A stretch of DNA of 64,000 bases from Tetmemena sp. SeJ-2015 (GCA_027382625.1 JAJKFJ010022590.1:1-64000), one strand, 5' to 3'. Counted from the stretch's first letter, positions 49,712 through 63,056 are shown. Notes: a model not told the origin generated them from the sequence alone. Program-made: numbers and translations.

Positions 49712-50837
49712 ATGAACTGGCTTACATGTTATGGAGATGCAAAATAGAAGTTTAGTGAGTTTAGAACCACTGTCAATTTGGGATCTCCTATCGTCAAAGA
49801 GAAGTTTTCTAGAGTGAAGAATTCTAATGCTCAAGTGCCCTTGCAAGCTTAAGATGATGAAGAAGTCATGCATGATAACTTTAGTTCCTTCGAGGAGAGA
49901 GAATAAAGCACTAGAGGGGAGCTTCCAAGCTAGGATCAACTACAGGAACAAAGCCATATTTTGAATTATATTTCAAGTTTTTTTATTTGAACTTCTTGTC
50001 AATCCAAAGTATAGCAATTTTAAAGAGCGACAGGGCAAGAAACATGTAAATGTCTTTCTACCTGTGAAAATGAGGATTCAGAGCTCAAAATCCCAAAAAG
50101 GATTAGCCAATATAGAGAGCCTTGATCATCTTGAAAATTATTAAAACTGCGACACTAAGTTGATTTAAGTTGACATATAAAATAAGATTTTGTAAGCCAC
50201 TCCCTCCTCAAGTAATATCCCAAAGATTCAATCAAAGACTGAGCATTTAATTGCTTACCTTAATTTTAATTGCTCATTAGAAATTGTCCAGCTACCTCTA
50301 ACAAGCGCACACCTTAATGAATTCTCTTGAGAATTCTTTGGAGAGAAATTGCAGAACCTTGAAAAGGGAAATTGTTCATTCTGCCTAAAAGCCAGAGTAA
50401 AGCATAGCTTAAGGTGGGAACGCATAAATTTAGTGTAGTAGTAGGATGATTATTGAAGGTAAAAAGAGTTTATTTGCAAAATCTCGTAACACCATTTAGC
50501 ATCCCTCTCTCACTTAGAAAAATAGCTTGCTTAACTCGAGGAAGTAGTCAGAGAGCTAGAGCACTTTAATGAGCCCAAATAATTTAATTAAAAGGTAGCC
50601 TATTACTTCTCATAAGAAATCCCTTCCTATTTATCAAGAAGATACAGCTTAAGTTAATAAAGGATTTGGTAATTTATTCATGCATAGTTCAAATATTTTA
50701 ATTATTTTGAACTACTATAACACAAATTTTGAAAAATTCATTTTAAAAAGTATAAAGAACAAACTTATTACTCCTTCTGGAATATTTTATCATATTTTTT
50801 TTTATCATATAAATTTCTTTATACTTTCCCCTTTGTG
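49712..50837 (+). CDS. Unknown Ser/Gln-rich protein
   Basis: Begins MNWLTCYGDAKQKFSEF, followed by an acidic stretch with QDDEEVMHDNF. After TGA at about 49988 the frame resumes as KERQGKKHVNVFLPVKMRIQ, then a Ser-rich part with SESQSTLMSPNNLIKRQPI. Breaks near 49985 and 50330 are presumably IESs. The last 150 bases (after about 50690) are AT-rich and may be trailer. No domain recognised. The 49385-49711 stretch upstream holds nothing else visible. Confidence 0.45.
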
Positions 50838-50943
50838 AATAAAGAATAAATCTCTTAATCTAAGAACACAAGTAACTAAGTAAATATAAACTTTACAACT
50901 TCTTAACTTAACTACCGTACGAAGGAAGACTCAGATAAAAATC

Positions 50944-53449
50944 ATGGATACCAGCATCCTGAGTGCTTTGAGTAGTATTACACTTAGAGTATTGCAGAAA
51001 GAGAAGTGCGGCACTAAAATTAATCCGCCAAAAACTAGTCAAAGCTCATCCACCAAAATTTGAAAGGTTCAAAGACTTAAGTGACCTAAAATTTCTCAAA
51101 TTCAAAGATAAAGAAACCAAACATGAGCAAAACTTATAAGAAGGTTGATAATAAGATGTTAAAAGCTGCGAAGGAAAGCAGTCTTTTACCTATTGATATA
51201 AAAGAAGAAAAAGTTTAAAATAAAGTGGCTTTAACATCAATAACTCAAAAATAAGAAGCTCTTTAAAAGTTGTAGAGTCCTTTAAAAATTGACTTGTCTC
51301 TGATTGGGTAGAATGAAAGTGTAGGAAATAATAAGATAACACCCTTTACTTTTACTCCCTCATAGTGTTCTCCAAATACTGCTAAACAGATTTTAAAACT
51401 TTTATTTTCCCTTCTCAATAGAGCGAATTCAGCTATCTGCCAAAGTATTACAAGCCTCAAACTACAAAAAATAGACAAGAAGAGGATAAGTTTGATGAGA
51501 GCGTATCTAGTAGCTCTTGTTCAATTACTTAGTCTAAATTTTTGAATAAACTTGAAGGCTTGAGAATTTCTAATCAGCTAACTCCAGCTGTGGGGGGTTC
51601 AACTGTCAGTACTCAAGTTGAAAATAAACTATTGCGAAAATAATTGTTCTACTATTTTTAATTTAATTATTTACTCGCAATCGAAACTTGATTCCTAGTC
51701 AGTTCATCTCATTAGATTCTGCCAGTAAGTCTAAATTAGCTACAAAGAAAGGAATTTCAAGAAACTTAGCTTCCCCTCATCACTTGAGTATGACTCCAAA
51801 TTAACCTAATTTGAAAATTTTCACATTCAATCTAGCAAATGACCAACAGATAATCCAAAATTATGAATGAATAAGACTTAAACTAATTTATCATTCCTAT
51901 GAGCAAGAAATAGTCAATTCAACAACCTCCTTGAAATAATCATGATTATAATAAATATAAATTAAAGAGCCAAAGTGCTCTATTTATTTCTACTTTAACT
52001 GATTCCTAATTCTCCTTTCTATAACTTGAAAACATTAGTGCTTATTTTAATCAAAGAGATAAAGAAATAGCTAAGAGTTAATTTAAGAAAATGATGAAAG
52101 AGTACTTGTCGAAGATAGAGAGCTATAAGCGAAATGACATGGAAGTCATAGACTCTCAAAAGCAGCAAATGAACAAGCTCACAGAGAACATTCACTTGAA
52201 AGAGCAGCAGATGAATTTCCCAAGCTTCTAGAATCTACCAGTCCAATACCGCAAGGCACTCAAAGATGACATAATAATCACAGTTATTCAAAACATGTAA
52301 GAGATCTCTTAAGTCCCGCGAGAGTGGAAGCAAAATATAGACAGCAATCCCATTCAATTCAACAGGATATATCTCAAGCAGGCTAAAGAAGATAGAAGCA
52401 CTCTCAGTGTCCTCAAGGAAATAAACTGCTTCATGTATCACCCTCAGGTGAGAACTCTAATCCCTTCCAAGATTAAGATCTATACTGACAACGCAAGGTA
52501 CATAAGCAACGAGTTTGAGAAAATTCACAAAGTCCACACTGCAACCAAACTTCGATCCGAATAGAAATTACAAGCGTCGCACTGAGTACTACGATTTCCT
52601 GAAGATCAACTTATTTGACGGGCTTATCACAGGAAAGTCAGCGCATGATACTTCTAGTAAAGAAAGTATGGGTGCATCTCAGACAAGATAACCCCTTATA
52701 ACGTGCTGAAGATGCGGAGTCACGAGTTTGAGCGCATATTTGTATTCTTCAAGGACAATGAGCAGAATTCAGTGAAGGAAAATGCTCTTACTGGGGAGAA
52801 GCAAATGGAAAAGTTAGTTAAGGCTTTGAAGCTGCTCTGTAAAATATTGTCTCAACATGATGAGAGCTTGTTTGGACAGATGGCTGAGATAAAAGAGCTG
52901 AAACGACCTGAAGCATCTATCATCAATCTGAATGAACTACGGAGGCAGAATGCTAACCCGAGAAAGCATGAGAAATAAGAAGAGGGGAAGGCGGGCAACT
53001 AGCAACAGCTTGACTAAGATTAAAGGTATAAGATGTCTAGACAGATTCTTACCCTCAATAAGCACTATCTGCAAGATATCGATATTGAGGATATCTAGGA
53101 GTATTAGATCGAGACATAAGAAACAGGGGAGGTCATAGATTTCATGAAGATTAAGCTGGACTTGCGCTTCTCAAACATGGAGAGTTCGAAGCCCTTTAAG
53201 CTGGTGATTGATGGGAAGAAGTGCGAATTCTGGTAGGATTTTGAGAATAGCTTAAGCAAGGTGACTATGAAGCCTACTGACCTAAACTTCATTAAGATCT
53301 TCCTAACTGAGAGGGATTTTGAAGAGTATAACTTTAAGAACATGAGCGAGATAGACTAAATCTTGGGAGGACTGTATGGCTGTAAGCTTAAGTAAAATGC
53401 CACTAAGGGTTTTCTAACGTGGTTGGATAAACAAAGCAAGCAGAAATGA
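50944..53449 (+). CDS. Unknown large helical protein
   Basis: Starts MDTSILSALSSITLRVLQKEK. The N-terminal 350 residues are Ser/Lys/Gln rich and split by several unresolved IESs (near 51056, 51400, 51650 and 51860). From about 51940 the product becomes folded-looking: SQFKKMMKEYLSKIESYKRN, PREWKQNIDSNPIQFNRIYL, RTEYYDFLKINLFDGLITG, LKLLCKILSQHDESLFGQM, and a C-terminal SKVTMKPTDLNFIKIFLTER. Ends at TGA 53447-53449. The C-terminal half is probably alpha-helical with repeats of unknown type. No match to a named family is claimed. Confidence 0.55.
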
Positions 53450-53575
53450 CAAAAAATAGTTGAATGAGCGAGCTTGTATCTATGAATCTCTCTCAGCTAA
53501 ATTTGAATAAGAAATTTAAATGAGAGATATTATAATAAAGAACTAAGTTAAATCAGAAAAGAGAGATAGAGAGCT

Positions 53576-55628
53576 ATGAGTTGCCCATTTTTAGATCCAA
53601 CTATGCTGGCTAAATTGCCTGCAGAAAAAAGAGAGGAGATGAAGGACATGTACCACAGGATGAAACAAGAATAAAGCGACCATCTCAAAATTGACATCAA
53701 GGAGGATGAATAACATTTTATGGTAAATTATATTTCATGATGATGAAATCGATAGTATCTCTACTGAGCAGATGATGATGGGCATGACTGGCGCAAGTTC
53801 AGTTGGCTCCACTATGCTCCCCACTTCCAGTAGTAGCTCTGGTTAAAATTTAGGCGCTGGAGCCTGTCCTGTTATGCACTCCTCTGGAGGCAGTGGAGGA
53901 AGCGACATCGCACAAGATGCTGATCCTATGAACTTCCAAGAGATGTTCGAAAACGACCCTCAGTCTTTCATGGAGAGAATGGCTAAGATGAATGAGGGTG
54001 GAGGTGGATCCTGCCCTATGATGGGTGGCAAGTACTTTGACCCCTTTAACCAAAAGATGGAGTTCGGTTGGAACTGCAACTATAAGTCCAGATGGGCTTT
54101 CCTATTAAACCACAGAGGAAGACTGACCTCAAGGCGATTTTTCGCCGAAAGGAAACTGATGGAGAGACTTCCCTATCCGATGAAGCACACCCTGTTCCAT
54201 CCTGATGATTTGAAGAAGCTGAGAGACAAGCCTTTCTCTGGGCTCTATTTCCACTTTGATAAGTACAAGGAAGAAGCAAACAAGCATTTCAAAGATGGAG
54301 AGTATTTCGAAGCCTTGGAGTACTACGAGCAGATCATGAGTGTTTTCAAGTGGCTTGAGTTCACCGACAAGGAGAAGAACGATGACTTCTTCAAGGCCCT
54401 CAAACTAGATCCGATTCTGGACAAGGACGTGAAGGTGAATGAGAGAGACCTAGATGGAGACGAGTGCGAAATTGAAATGCGCACTAACCTGGTAGTGACC
54501 CTGCTAATGAGCATGGGTTACTCGTATATGAAGCTGTTCTACTTCGATGAGGCCATGAAGTGCTTTAACTACGGTCTTGAATTGGCTCCTGAGGCCATGG
54601 ACCTGTACCTGAGGCGATCCTAGTGCATCATGTATAACAAGCAGTCTGACATGAGTGATCTGAAGTTGGCAGTTAACGACGTCAATAAAGCCCTTAACAA
54701 GCGACCTAAGGACAAGTTCTATAATCAGCACAAGCAAGAGCTTGAGGTAGTTATCCAAAACTACGTCACTATAAAGATTTTGAATTAAATTAATATTTTC
54801 TAAATTATAACAAGGTGTTTTTTCATTAGAGAGATGATCTCTAAGGCGGAGGGATAGATCGCACTCAAGAGGAAGTTGCGTCTCAGAAGGCAGAAGTTCA
54901 TGGAGGAGAGCAAGGGAGTGAGACCCTCAGACTAGGAGATGATGGACAGCGACGAGGAGGGCAAGGAGGAAGAGGAGAAGGAGATGGTCTACCCTGAGGA
55001 GTGCAGGGTGCTTGACATCATGAAGGAGAAGTACTACGACGCTGTGCAGTTCTTCCACGACACTGACGACAAGAAGCAACTTGGACTCGCTGTCAAAGAG
55101 TACTAGAGGTTCTGCTACCTCTATGATAAGATGATAAATATATAATTATTTATTATTTTATATTTATTGTATTATGAGATGAGCAAGTACATAGTGTTCG
55201 ATCCAAGTGACATCGAGGACGACATCTACAGTCGGCTAAGTGAAGCAGACAAGGACGCCCTCTCAAATCCCAAGATAGTAAGAGAGATGAACCTGATCCG
55301 TTTCCGCAAGGCAGGCAAGATCCTGGAGGACGACGACATCAACATCCTTAACTTCCAGATGTTCCAGTACGCCCTCAAGCTCTTCCAGAAGGAAAAGAAG
55401 AAGCAGATGAAAGAGGAGGAGGAGCGTAAGAAGGCAGAGGAGGAAAGACTAAACCCTGGCAAGTCACTATAAACAGGCTCTGGTGGCATGACTAAGCTTA
55501 TTCTCATTAACCTTGCTTTCTTCTTGGTAGTGGCTGGAGGTATAATGTTTGCTAGTGGCAGTTCTGTGTTTGACCTATTTGGCAGCTTGGCTTACTTCGG
55601 CGCTAAGAAGAAAGACGACAGCTTATGA
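53576..55628 (+). CDS. TPR protein with C-terminal membrane anchor
   Basis: Starts MSCPFLDPTMLAKLPAEKRE. After a short insert near 53720-53750 comes a Gly/Ser-rich stretch and a conserved region (WNCNYKSRWAFLLNHRGRLT). Tetratricopeptide-like helices follow (ANKHFKDGEYFEALEYYEQI, MGYSYMKLFYFDEAMKCFNY, LELAPEAMDLYLRRS). The next part is highly charged, and the C-terminus has one clear membrane helix (LILINLAFFLVVAGGIMFAS) followed by a short tail. A tail-anchored TPR cochaperone-like adaptor is a reasonable reading. IES with pointer AGATGA at 55129-55182 joins YDK to MSKYIVFDP. The stretch 54780-54835 is in frame but AT-rich and may be another IES or intron. GC is high in the core, as in other conserved genes here. 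Confidence 0.7.
55129..55182 (+). other. 48-nt IES with AGATGA pointer
   Basis: AGATGA at 55129-55134 and 55177-55182 flank an almost pure AT insert. Its length is a multiple of three and it has no TGA, so the unexcised frame also stays open; the AT composition and the direct repeat mark it. Confidence 0.75.
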
Positions 55629-55728
55629 AGTGCACGTGATTTTCTTGTATGATTTTAAACTATCCAGAGTATATAAATGATGATCTAACATTTGCAGTTG
55701 ACTCTCTGCTTCTCTCCTTACAAATATA

Positions 55729-55995
55729 ATGCGGTATGAGTTTAAAGTAAGCAAGCAGAAGTTGAAGCCAAGAGTAGAGCAGATAAAGGAGGAGATACAG
55801 CAGCTTTACGAGTAACTTGAAATAATAGAGGCTTAGTATGAAGCTGATTTGGAAAACGAGAAGAAAGATGCACACAAGAATTACAATGACCACAAACGAA
55901 AGACAGAGGCACTTATCGCTATCAAGATGGAGGAATAGAGAAATGTCCTACTTCAGAGAGCCACTCTCAAGCATATAAAAAAGAAAGCAGAATGA
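55729..55995 (+). CDS. Small coiled-coil protein
   Basis: MRYEFKVSKQKLKPRVEQIK followed by a continuous heptad-rich, highly charged helix of about 88 residues, ending TGA 55993-55995. The next gene's ATG follows two bases later, so it may instead be the N-terminal part of that gene with an unresolved junction. Function unknown. Confidence 0.5.
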
Positions 55996-55997
55996 CT

Positions 55998-57092
55998 ATG
56001 GGTGGGGGAGGCACCACTAATGCAACTAGTCTAACAACTTTCCATAATGAAGAAACCATGACGAGGGATCATAACTCCACTAAGACAGCAACTGGGCAAA
56101 AGTTTGGCGAGGACTTCCAAGTTAATGGTGATGGGGAGCCTACTAACAACGGAGTGAATGAAGTGCAATAGAAGCACAGAGTAGAGAGAGCTCTAGATGA
56201 ATTCCTTTAGACAAAGAAGATCAAGCTCATTCAGAAAGATAACTTTCAAAGCATCGATCCACTAGTGCAGGTGCAGGATTTGCTTCATCTTCAAGACTTA
56301 GAGATCAAACTTAGACGCATCAACTTCCACAAAGTCAATCAGAGAGGTGTCATCAAGAGAGGAGGCAAAAAGACTTAAAAGACAAAAGCTCGCAAGGAGA
56401 AAGAAGATGAGAAGAGGAGATTAGAGGAGGGCTCCAAGCAAATATCAAGCTCCTAAGTTAAGGACACTAGCTAGGTGAGTGGTAGGTAAAGTAGACAATC
56501 GAAAAACTTAGAAAGAAATAATCGTTCTTAACCTGCAAGCTCACAGGTTGATGAGCCTTCAGATACTAAGTTTGAAACGCTGCTTATGAAGTTCAGATCA
56601 GTCTCTTAGCAGAATGAAAGGGATGTTTTGCTGAAGGAGCACAAGAAAAATAGGAAGAAGAGGAATTTACTATACGCAGGAGAGAATGGTAACTACGGAA
56701 TCAGCTTGTACAAGAGAGGATCCCGAGCTAACTGGGATCTGGCGCATAGGAGGTACGCAAAAACTATTATAGGAGTAAAGAACTATGTGCAGTTTCAGAA
56801 CAGGTAGATAGAATAAAGGGGGTTGGGCTTCATTCAAGAACAGGACTCAGAAGAGGAGTAGCAATTGACTTTTGACTATGACCACTGGACAACACCCACG
56901 GGGGAAGATACTACGAGAGGTGGAGGTGCCACAACGCCTGGAGGAGGAACTAATAGTATAGGATCGACGTGTATTAGGGGTTAGATCAATTTTAAATTAA
57001 ATTCATTGCAAGAAATGGTTCTACCTGATCTCCTTGTCGAAGTATTCGTTAAATTGCTGGCTCTTCTTAGAACTAAACAAATAAACATTTGA
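55998..57092 (+). CDS. Unknown basic protein, Gly/Thr-rich ends
   Basis: MGGGGTTNATSLTTFHNEET begins a frame open to TGA 57090-57092. MGG could allow N-myristoylation. The centre is basic and helical (ALDEFLQTKKIKLIQK, KTKARKEKEDEKRRLEEG) with a folded-looking stretch ENGNYGISLYKRGSRANWDL. It then has an acidic segment and a Gly/Thr-rich one. The last 30 residues after about 56980 are AT-rich in DNA and may be trailer. No family recognised. Confidence 0.5.
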
Positions 57093-57239
57093 TAATTAAA
57101 TAATCTTATAATTCTAAGTCGAGGTGGATGCCACCTTTTTAATTAAAAAGTGATCAATTAAATTTTAAGAATTGGAGCGGCCGGCGATTAATTTTTAATG
57201 TGATCAGTGATTGGGGTTCTAATTAATAATTTGGTGCAT
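57093..57239. other. AT-rich spacer before the satellite
   Basis: Contains short palindromic AATTAATT-type runs. No gene seen. Confidence 0.5.
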
Positions 57240-58294
57240 GGGTCTATCTATACTACTACTACTACTAATACTACTACTATACCACCCCATACTACTACTA
57301 CTACTACTACTCCTACTACTACTCTACTTACTACTACTACTACTATACTACTATAGCTACTACTACATCTAGCTGCCTCGTCCTGCTACTACTAACTACT
57401 ACTACTACTATACTATACTATACTACACTACTACTACTACACCTACTACTACACTACTACTACTACTACTACTACTACTTCTTCTACTACTACTGACCTG
57501 AACTACTACTTGCTACTAACTGTAATTAAGATTTCACTGACTTGCTCTACTACTACTACTATACTACTCTACTACTACTACTACTCCTACTACTATCACT
57601 CCTACTACTACTACTACTACTAACGCTACTATACTATACTACTACTACTACTACTACTACTAACGAACTATACTATAACTACTACTACTACTTACTACTA
57701 CTATACTACTTGCTATACTAATCTACTATATATACTATACTTACTTACTACTACTACTACTACTCACTACTATACTATACTACTACACTATACTATACTA
57801 CTACTACACTCTACTACTACTACTACTACTATACTACACTACTACTATACTACTACTACTACTATACACTACTACTACTACTACTTACTACTACTTCTAC
57901 TACTACTACTACTACTACTACTATACTACTACTACTACATTATACTACTACTACTACTACTACTGACTTTAAGAAACTCTGAATCGCTCTACTACTACTA
58001 CTATACTACTACTACTACTACTCTACTACTACTACTATACTACTACTACTACTACTTCTACTACTTCTACTACTACTACTACTTACTACTACTACTACTA
58101 CTATACACTATTACTATACTATAACATACTACTACTACTTACTATACTTCTACTATACTATATACTACTACTACTCTACTCTACTACTACTATCTACTAC
58201 TACTATACTACTACTACTACTACTACTATATCTACAACAACAACACTACTACTACTACTACTATTACTACTACTACTAATAATCTACTACTACT

Positions 58295-58329
<35 letters not shown>

Positions 58330-58388
58330 TACTACTATAGCTTACTACTACTACCTACTACTACTACTTCTACTACTACTAACTACTA

Positions 58389-58420
<32 letters not shown>

Positions 58421-58568
58421 TACTACTACTACTACTTACTACTACTACTACTACTATATTCACTACTACTACTACTATACTACTACTACTACTATACTAC
58501 TACTACTAACTACTACTACTCTATACTACTACTACTCTACTACTATACTACTACTACTACTACTACTT
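57240..58568. repeat. Imperfect (CTA)n satellite, left block
   Basis: More than 1.3 kb of CTA triplets, with phase slips (tata, ctta, ctca) every 10-40 nt and rare unique islands. One island, TGACTTTAAGAAACTC at about 57963, recurs in the right block. Open frames here are meaningless poly-Thr/Tyr/Leu. Confidence 0.95.
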
Positions 58569-59939
58569 TATTCTTTCACCCTAATACTGTGGACTGAATT
58601 TCTTCCAATGACCTGATATCTTCTTCCATATGATAACCATCTGACTATACTTTCACTTCTCACTCATTCACGACAATGACTATTTACTATACTCATGACA
58701 CTTACTGAACTACTTTCTACTTCACTATTAATGATACCCTACTGACTGATTCTTACTCTATCTCATACATTACTGTATTATTAGCCGCTACTATCCGGTA
58801 TACTACTACTACTTCAGTTATTTCACAACTACTATGCTCTTTAAACTTTTAACATATACTAATTCAGTACTATCTACTTACTCTTACTTAACATATTCAC
58901 TCAAAATGCATATATATACCTATACTATCTGACTACATTACTAGAAGAATACGTGACATATAGTGTCTTGTCTTATACTAACTCATCCCTACTACTAATA
59001 CTAGTCACTAAAACTTTTATAACTATGTATACTATATTACTACTTCACTAAGTTATCTTGACTCTATACTAACCAAAGCTATACTATTAATACTTTAATA
59101 ACATTTAAAGTAACTGACATATACTATACTAAGATGTTGAGACACTAAGCTAACACTCATATACTATACTCAATACTACTGCGAACTAACTCTACTACTA
59201 CTATAACTACTACTACTATACTTCCTAAACATAGACTTGAGACTAATACTACTAAATAGTGTGACTCATTCTAACACTACTTTGATCTTTACTATTAAAT
59301 ATTGATCATAGCTGCACTGTCAGTGACTCGATTGAATAAGAACTAATGAGATTTGACGAGCATACTTCTAGCAGCGCTACTACTACTAACTAACTACACT
59401 ACATACTATAAATTACTACTACTAATTGAGACTACTTACTATCTACTACTGACTAAAACAAATATAACTACTACTTACTAGACTACATATCACTACTACT
59501 ACTTAACTACTACTACTTACTACATTCTAGCATATACTAATAACACTAGAAATTGACTTACTTTGACTAAATAATACTATAACACTACTTACTAGTGTAC
59601 GTACTACTACTAATAACTACGAATGACCTGTACTACTACATATTATACTCACTTACTACATAATCTACTACGCTTACAACTGAATCTTGAACTAACGATA
59701 AGAAGCAGTAACTATGATGACTACTTAAATACTATACTACTACTAATCTGACAGTACACTATAACTTACTAGACTAGATGATCTTACTACTCTAACTCTA
59801 CTACTACTTGCATCTAATCATATAGTTATTATTATGCATAACTGCTACTATGAATGACATGGACATACTAACTCAATACTACAATTGAACTATTACAGTA
59901 CTCATAAAACTACTTTGATGTATACATACTTATTCATAT
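58569..59939. other. Low-CTA spacer between the satellite blocks
   Basis: About 1.4 kb of T/A/C-rich sequence with scattered ACTA words, apparently decayed satellite. CTA density rises again toward 59160. No frame with coding character on either strand. Confidence 0.6.
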
Positions 59940-60523
59940 TCAGGCTAACCACTCACTACTTACTACTACTACTATACTACTACTACTACTATACTACTTA
60001 CTACTACACTACTACTACTACTACTACTACTACTAATACTACACTACTACTCTCTACTAACTACTACTTATAACTACTATATATACTATATATATACTAT
60101 ATACTACTACTACTACTACTATACTATACTACTACTATACTACTACTACTACTACTACGTAAGTCCATCTTACTACTACTACTACTACTAATACTACTAC
60201 TACTACTAACTACTACTACTACTACTCTACTACTACTATACTACTACTACTAACTACTAACTACTACTACTACTATAACTACTATAACGACTATCGCTCT
60301 ACTACTACTATGACTACTACTACTACTACTACTACTACTAACGACTACTCTACTACTACTACTACTACTACTCCTACACTATACTACTACTACTACTACT
60401 ACTTACTACTACTACTATACTATACTACTACTACTTACTACTACTACTACTACTACTATACTACTACTACTACTACTACTACTATACTACTACTACTACT
60501 ACTACTACTACTATACTATACTA

Positions 60524-60558
<35 letters not shown>

Positions 60559-61071
60559 ACGAATTCCAACTACTACTACTACTACTATACTATACTATAC
60601 TCTACTACTATACTACTACTACTACTATCCTAATCTCATTCGAACAAATATTTTAATAACTACTACTACTATATAACTAAACTCTACTACTACTACTACT
60701 AACTACTACTACTCTACTACTACTCTACTACTACTACTACTACTATACTACTACTACTACTACTACATCACTAACTACTACTACTACTACTACTACTACT
60801 ACAACTACAACAACAACTACTACTACTACTACTACTGCAACTACTACAACTACTACTATACACTCTACTATACTCTACTACTTTACTATATAACTACTAC
60901 TACTGATACTCATACTACTACTACTAACTAACTAACTATCTACTATACTACTCCTATACTAACTACTATCACTACTAACTACTAACTATACACTATACTA
61001 CTACTACTCTATATACTACTATTCTACTACTACTCACTATACTACTATTACTACTACTACACTACTACTTA

Positions 61072-61105
<34 letters not shown>

Positions 61106-61640
61106 TACTACTACTATTATAGATTTAGTACTACTACTACTACTATACTACTACAACTACTACTACTACTACTACTACAACTACTACTACTACTACTCTC
61201 TCTACTACTACTACTACTAATACTACTACTACTACTACTTACTACTTACTACTAACTACTACTACTACTACTACTACTAGCACCATTACTACTACTACTA
61301 TACTACTACTCTACTACTACTACTACTCCTACTACTACTATTACTACACTACTACTACTATACTACTACTACTACTATACTACTACACTACTACTATACT
61401 ACTACTACTACTATACTACTACTATACTACTACTACTACTACTACTAAAAACTGCTACTACTAACTACTACTACTACTACTACTACTACTAATATACTAC
61501 TATACTACTACTACTACTTACTACTACTACTATACTATTACTACTACTACTACTATTAACTACTACTACTACTCTTACTACTACTACTACTACTGACTTT
61601 AAGAAACTCCTCCTTATTTACTACTACTACTACTACTACT
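59940..61640. repeat. Imperfect (CTA)n satellite, right block
   Basis: 1.7 kb of CTA triplets with the same slip pattern. It includes a second copy of TGACTTTAAGAAACTC (about 61593) near its right edge and a few CAA-substituted stretches (about 60803-60850). Confidence 0.95.
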
Positions 61641-61689
61641 CAGCCAAATATTTTCAGAAACTAGAACCCTTGATTTCATTTACTCCACT

Positions 61690-62168
61690 TCCGCAATTTG
61701 AAATGATCCTACTCTATAAAAGAAGTATCCTACTATCACCAAGAATGGAAAAGAGGAGTCGAAGTCTCGCAGAGAGACTGAGGTAGTCTGGACAGAATAG
61801 TAAGAAACTGCAAGACCTGCATTTCCTAATTAAATTATTGCAAAGCGAGGAAGAAATAGATTCTTAGAGGACATAGAAATAGACACGAATGACATGTAAA
61901 AATATTCCAGAGTGGGAGCTATCCCTCCACCTCAAGCAATCAATAAAGAGAAGAAAGTCAAACTATAAACTTAAAGAACCACTGCTCAGGGAATTAAGAA
62001 GAAGGATTTACCAATTTTTATCAATTATTATTTCATGATTTCTAGTGGGCTGATGAAGATGATGACAACGACTCTGAAAAAGAGGGCGGAAACCAATTTA
62101 GGGTAAAGGAAATAGATCCCTCCAAGAGATTAGTAAAGTAAAGAGACTGCCAGTGTAATTAATTTTGA
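61690..62168 (+). CDS. C-terminal part of an unknown charged protein
   Basis: The frame from about 61700 reads KKYPTITKNGKEESKSRRET, then RGRNRFLEDIEIDTNDMQKY and RVGAIPPPQA. An IES with pointer GATTT (62005-62041) is removed to give KKKDFQWADEDDDNDSEKEG and the end near TGA 62166-62168. The 5' part is absent: left of about 61690 the satellite starts, so the upstream segments must lie elsewhere (beyond the window or scrambled). Acidic C-terminus, no domain. Confidence 0.55.
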
Positions 62169-62230
62169 TTTCTTTATTTATCTACAAAATGAAAATGCCC
62201 TCTCCTTCTTTCCACCATTCTTGTGATTAC

Positions 62231-62564
62231 TATAGGATGAATACGAATGGAGAATCGAGGGTTGGTAGAACATAAAATGAATGGTTTTCAGTGTTGATCT
62301 CTGGCGGCTCTGATGCGTGGCAGTTTGAATCTTTCTCTATTCTTGGTGGAAATTAATTGAAAAAGCGAATTATTTAAAAGTACACCTTAATTAAATTAAA
62401 AACATCAGATTAGCAAAATAAAAGTTTGGAATATTGGAATATTCCAATCTGGGACTCAGATCAGTGCCAATAGATAGAGTTGTCTCAATCAGGGCGTGAT
62501 TCATATTCCAATGTTCCAGAGTGATCAGACTCAGAAGTGAGATATAATAAAGGAGGCGTGAGTA
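62231..62564 (+). repeat. Left terminal inverted repeat of the element
   Basis: Nearly identical to the reverse complement of 63057-63399; has two tandem GGAATATT units where the right arm has three. Confidence 0.9.
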
Positions 62565-62632
62565 TAAATAACTTAATTAATTAGTGAGATAGAAGCGATT
62601 AAGTTTTTGCTTTATAGAATCCTGCGCGATTG

Positions 62633-62986
62633 TCAGTGGAAGTTGTCCATGCCTACAGAGGTGTAGTCCTGAGTGTTGGTATCAATGAGCTCCTCTCGTT
62701 CTTCGCCTATACGAGGCACGCCCCTTCCATTTGCTATCAGCCTCAGCTCAAAGTACCGCGCTAGTTGATCTGCTCTAAGAGGGAAAGCCATCTGAATGTT
62801 GTTCTGGTCTCTGAGCATCTCCACGATTCTCACTCTCGCCCAGAGCGCACCTCGGTCCAGGTCACTCATAGGTCGCAAAGGAGTGTCATTGGACGTGATC
62901 AGAGTGGAGCAGCCCTCATACCGCTTGCCAGCTTCTCCGTCTTTCACATTAGGCGCAAGTCCTGGGCCCTCCTGGAGGCGCTTCAT
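62633..62986 (-). CDS. 117-aa ORF inside the inverted-repeat element
   Basis: Open without any TAA/TAG codon and ending in TGA, with GC content well above the local average, so it reads in both the standard and ciliate codes. Visible wording includes CSTLITSND followed by a D-x(3)-ALWARV stretch. This weakly resembles the sensor region of SF3-type helicases (T-S-N then an arginine finger area), but Walker motifs are missing, so at most it is a C-terminal helicase fragment. A short frame MALASLSSPVEK precedes it. Its function, or whether it is expressed, is unknown. Confidence 0.4.
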   Translation of the reverse strand: MKRLQEGPGLAPNVKDGEAGKRYEGCSTLITSNDTPLRPMSDLDRGALWARVRIVEMLRDQNNIQMAFPLRADQLARYFELRLIANGRGVPRIGEEREELIDTNTQDYTSVGMDNFH

Positions 62987-63056
62987 CTTGACTCTACTTT
63001 TTCAACTGGAGAGGATAGGGAAGCAAGCGCCATTGATATTTTTAAATAATAATTGA

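Noticed and set aside
59885..60633. Open frames of poly-Thr/Tyr/Leu in the satellite
   Set aside because: They are the direct translation of CTA repeats and exist in all three frames; no start context or non-repeat content.
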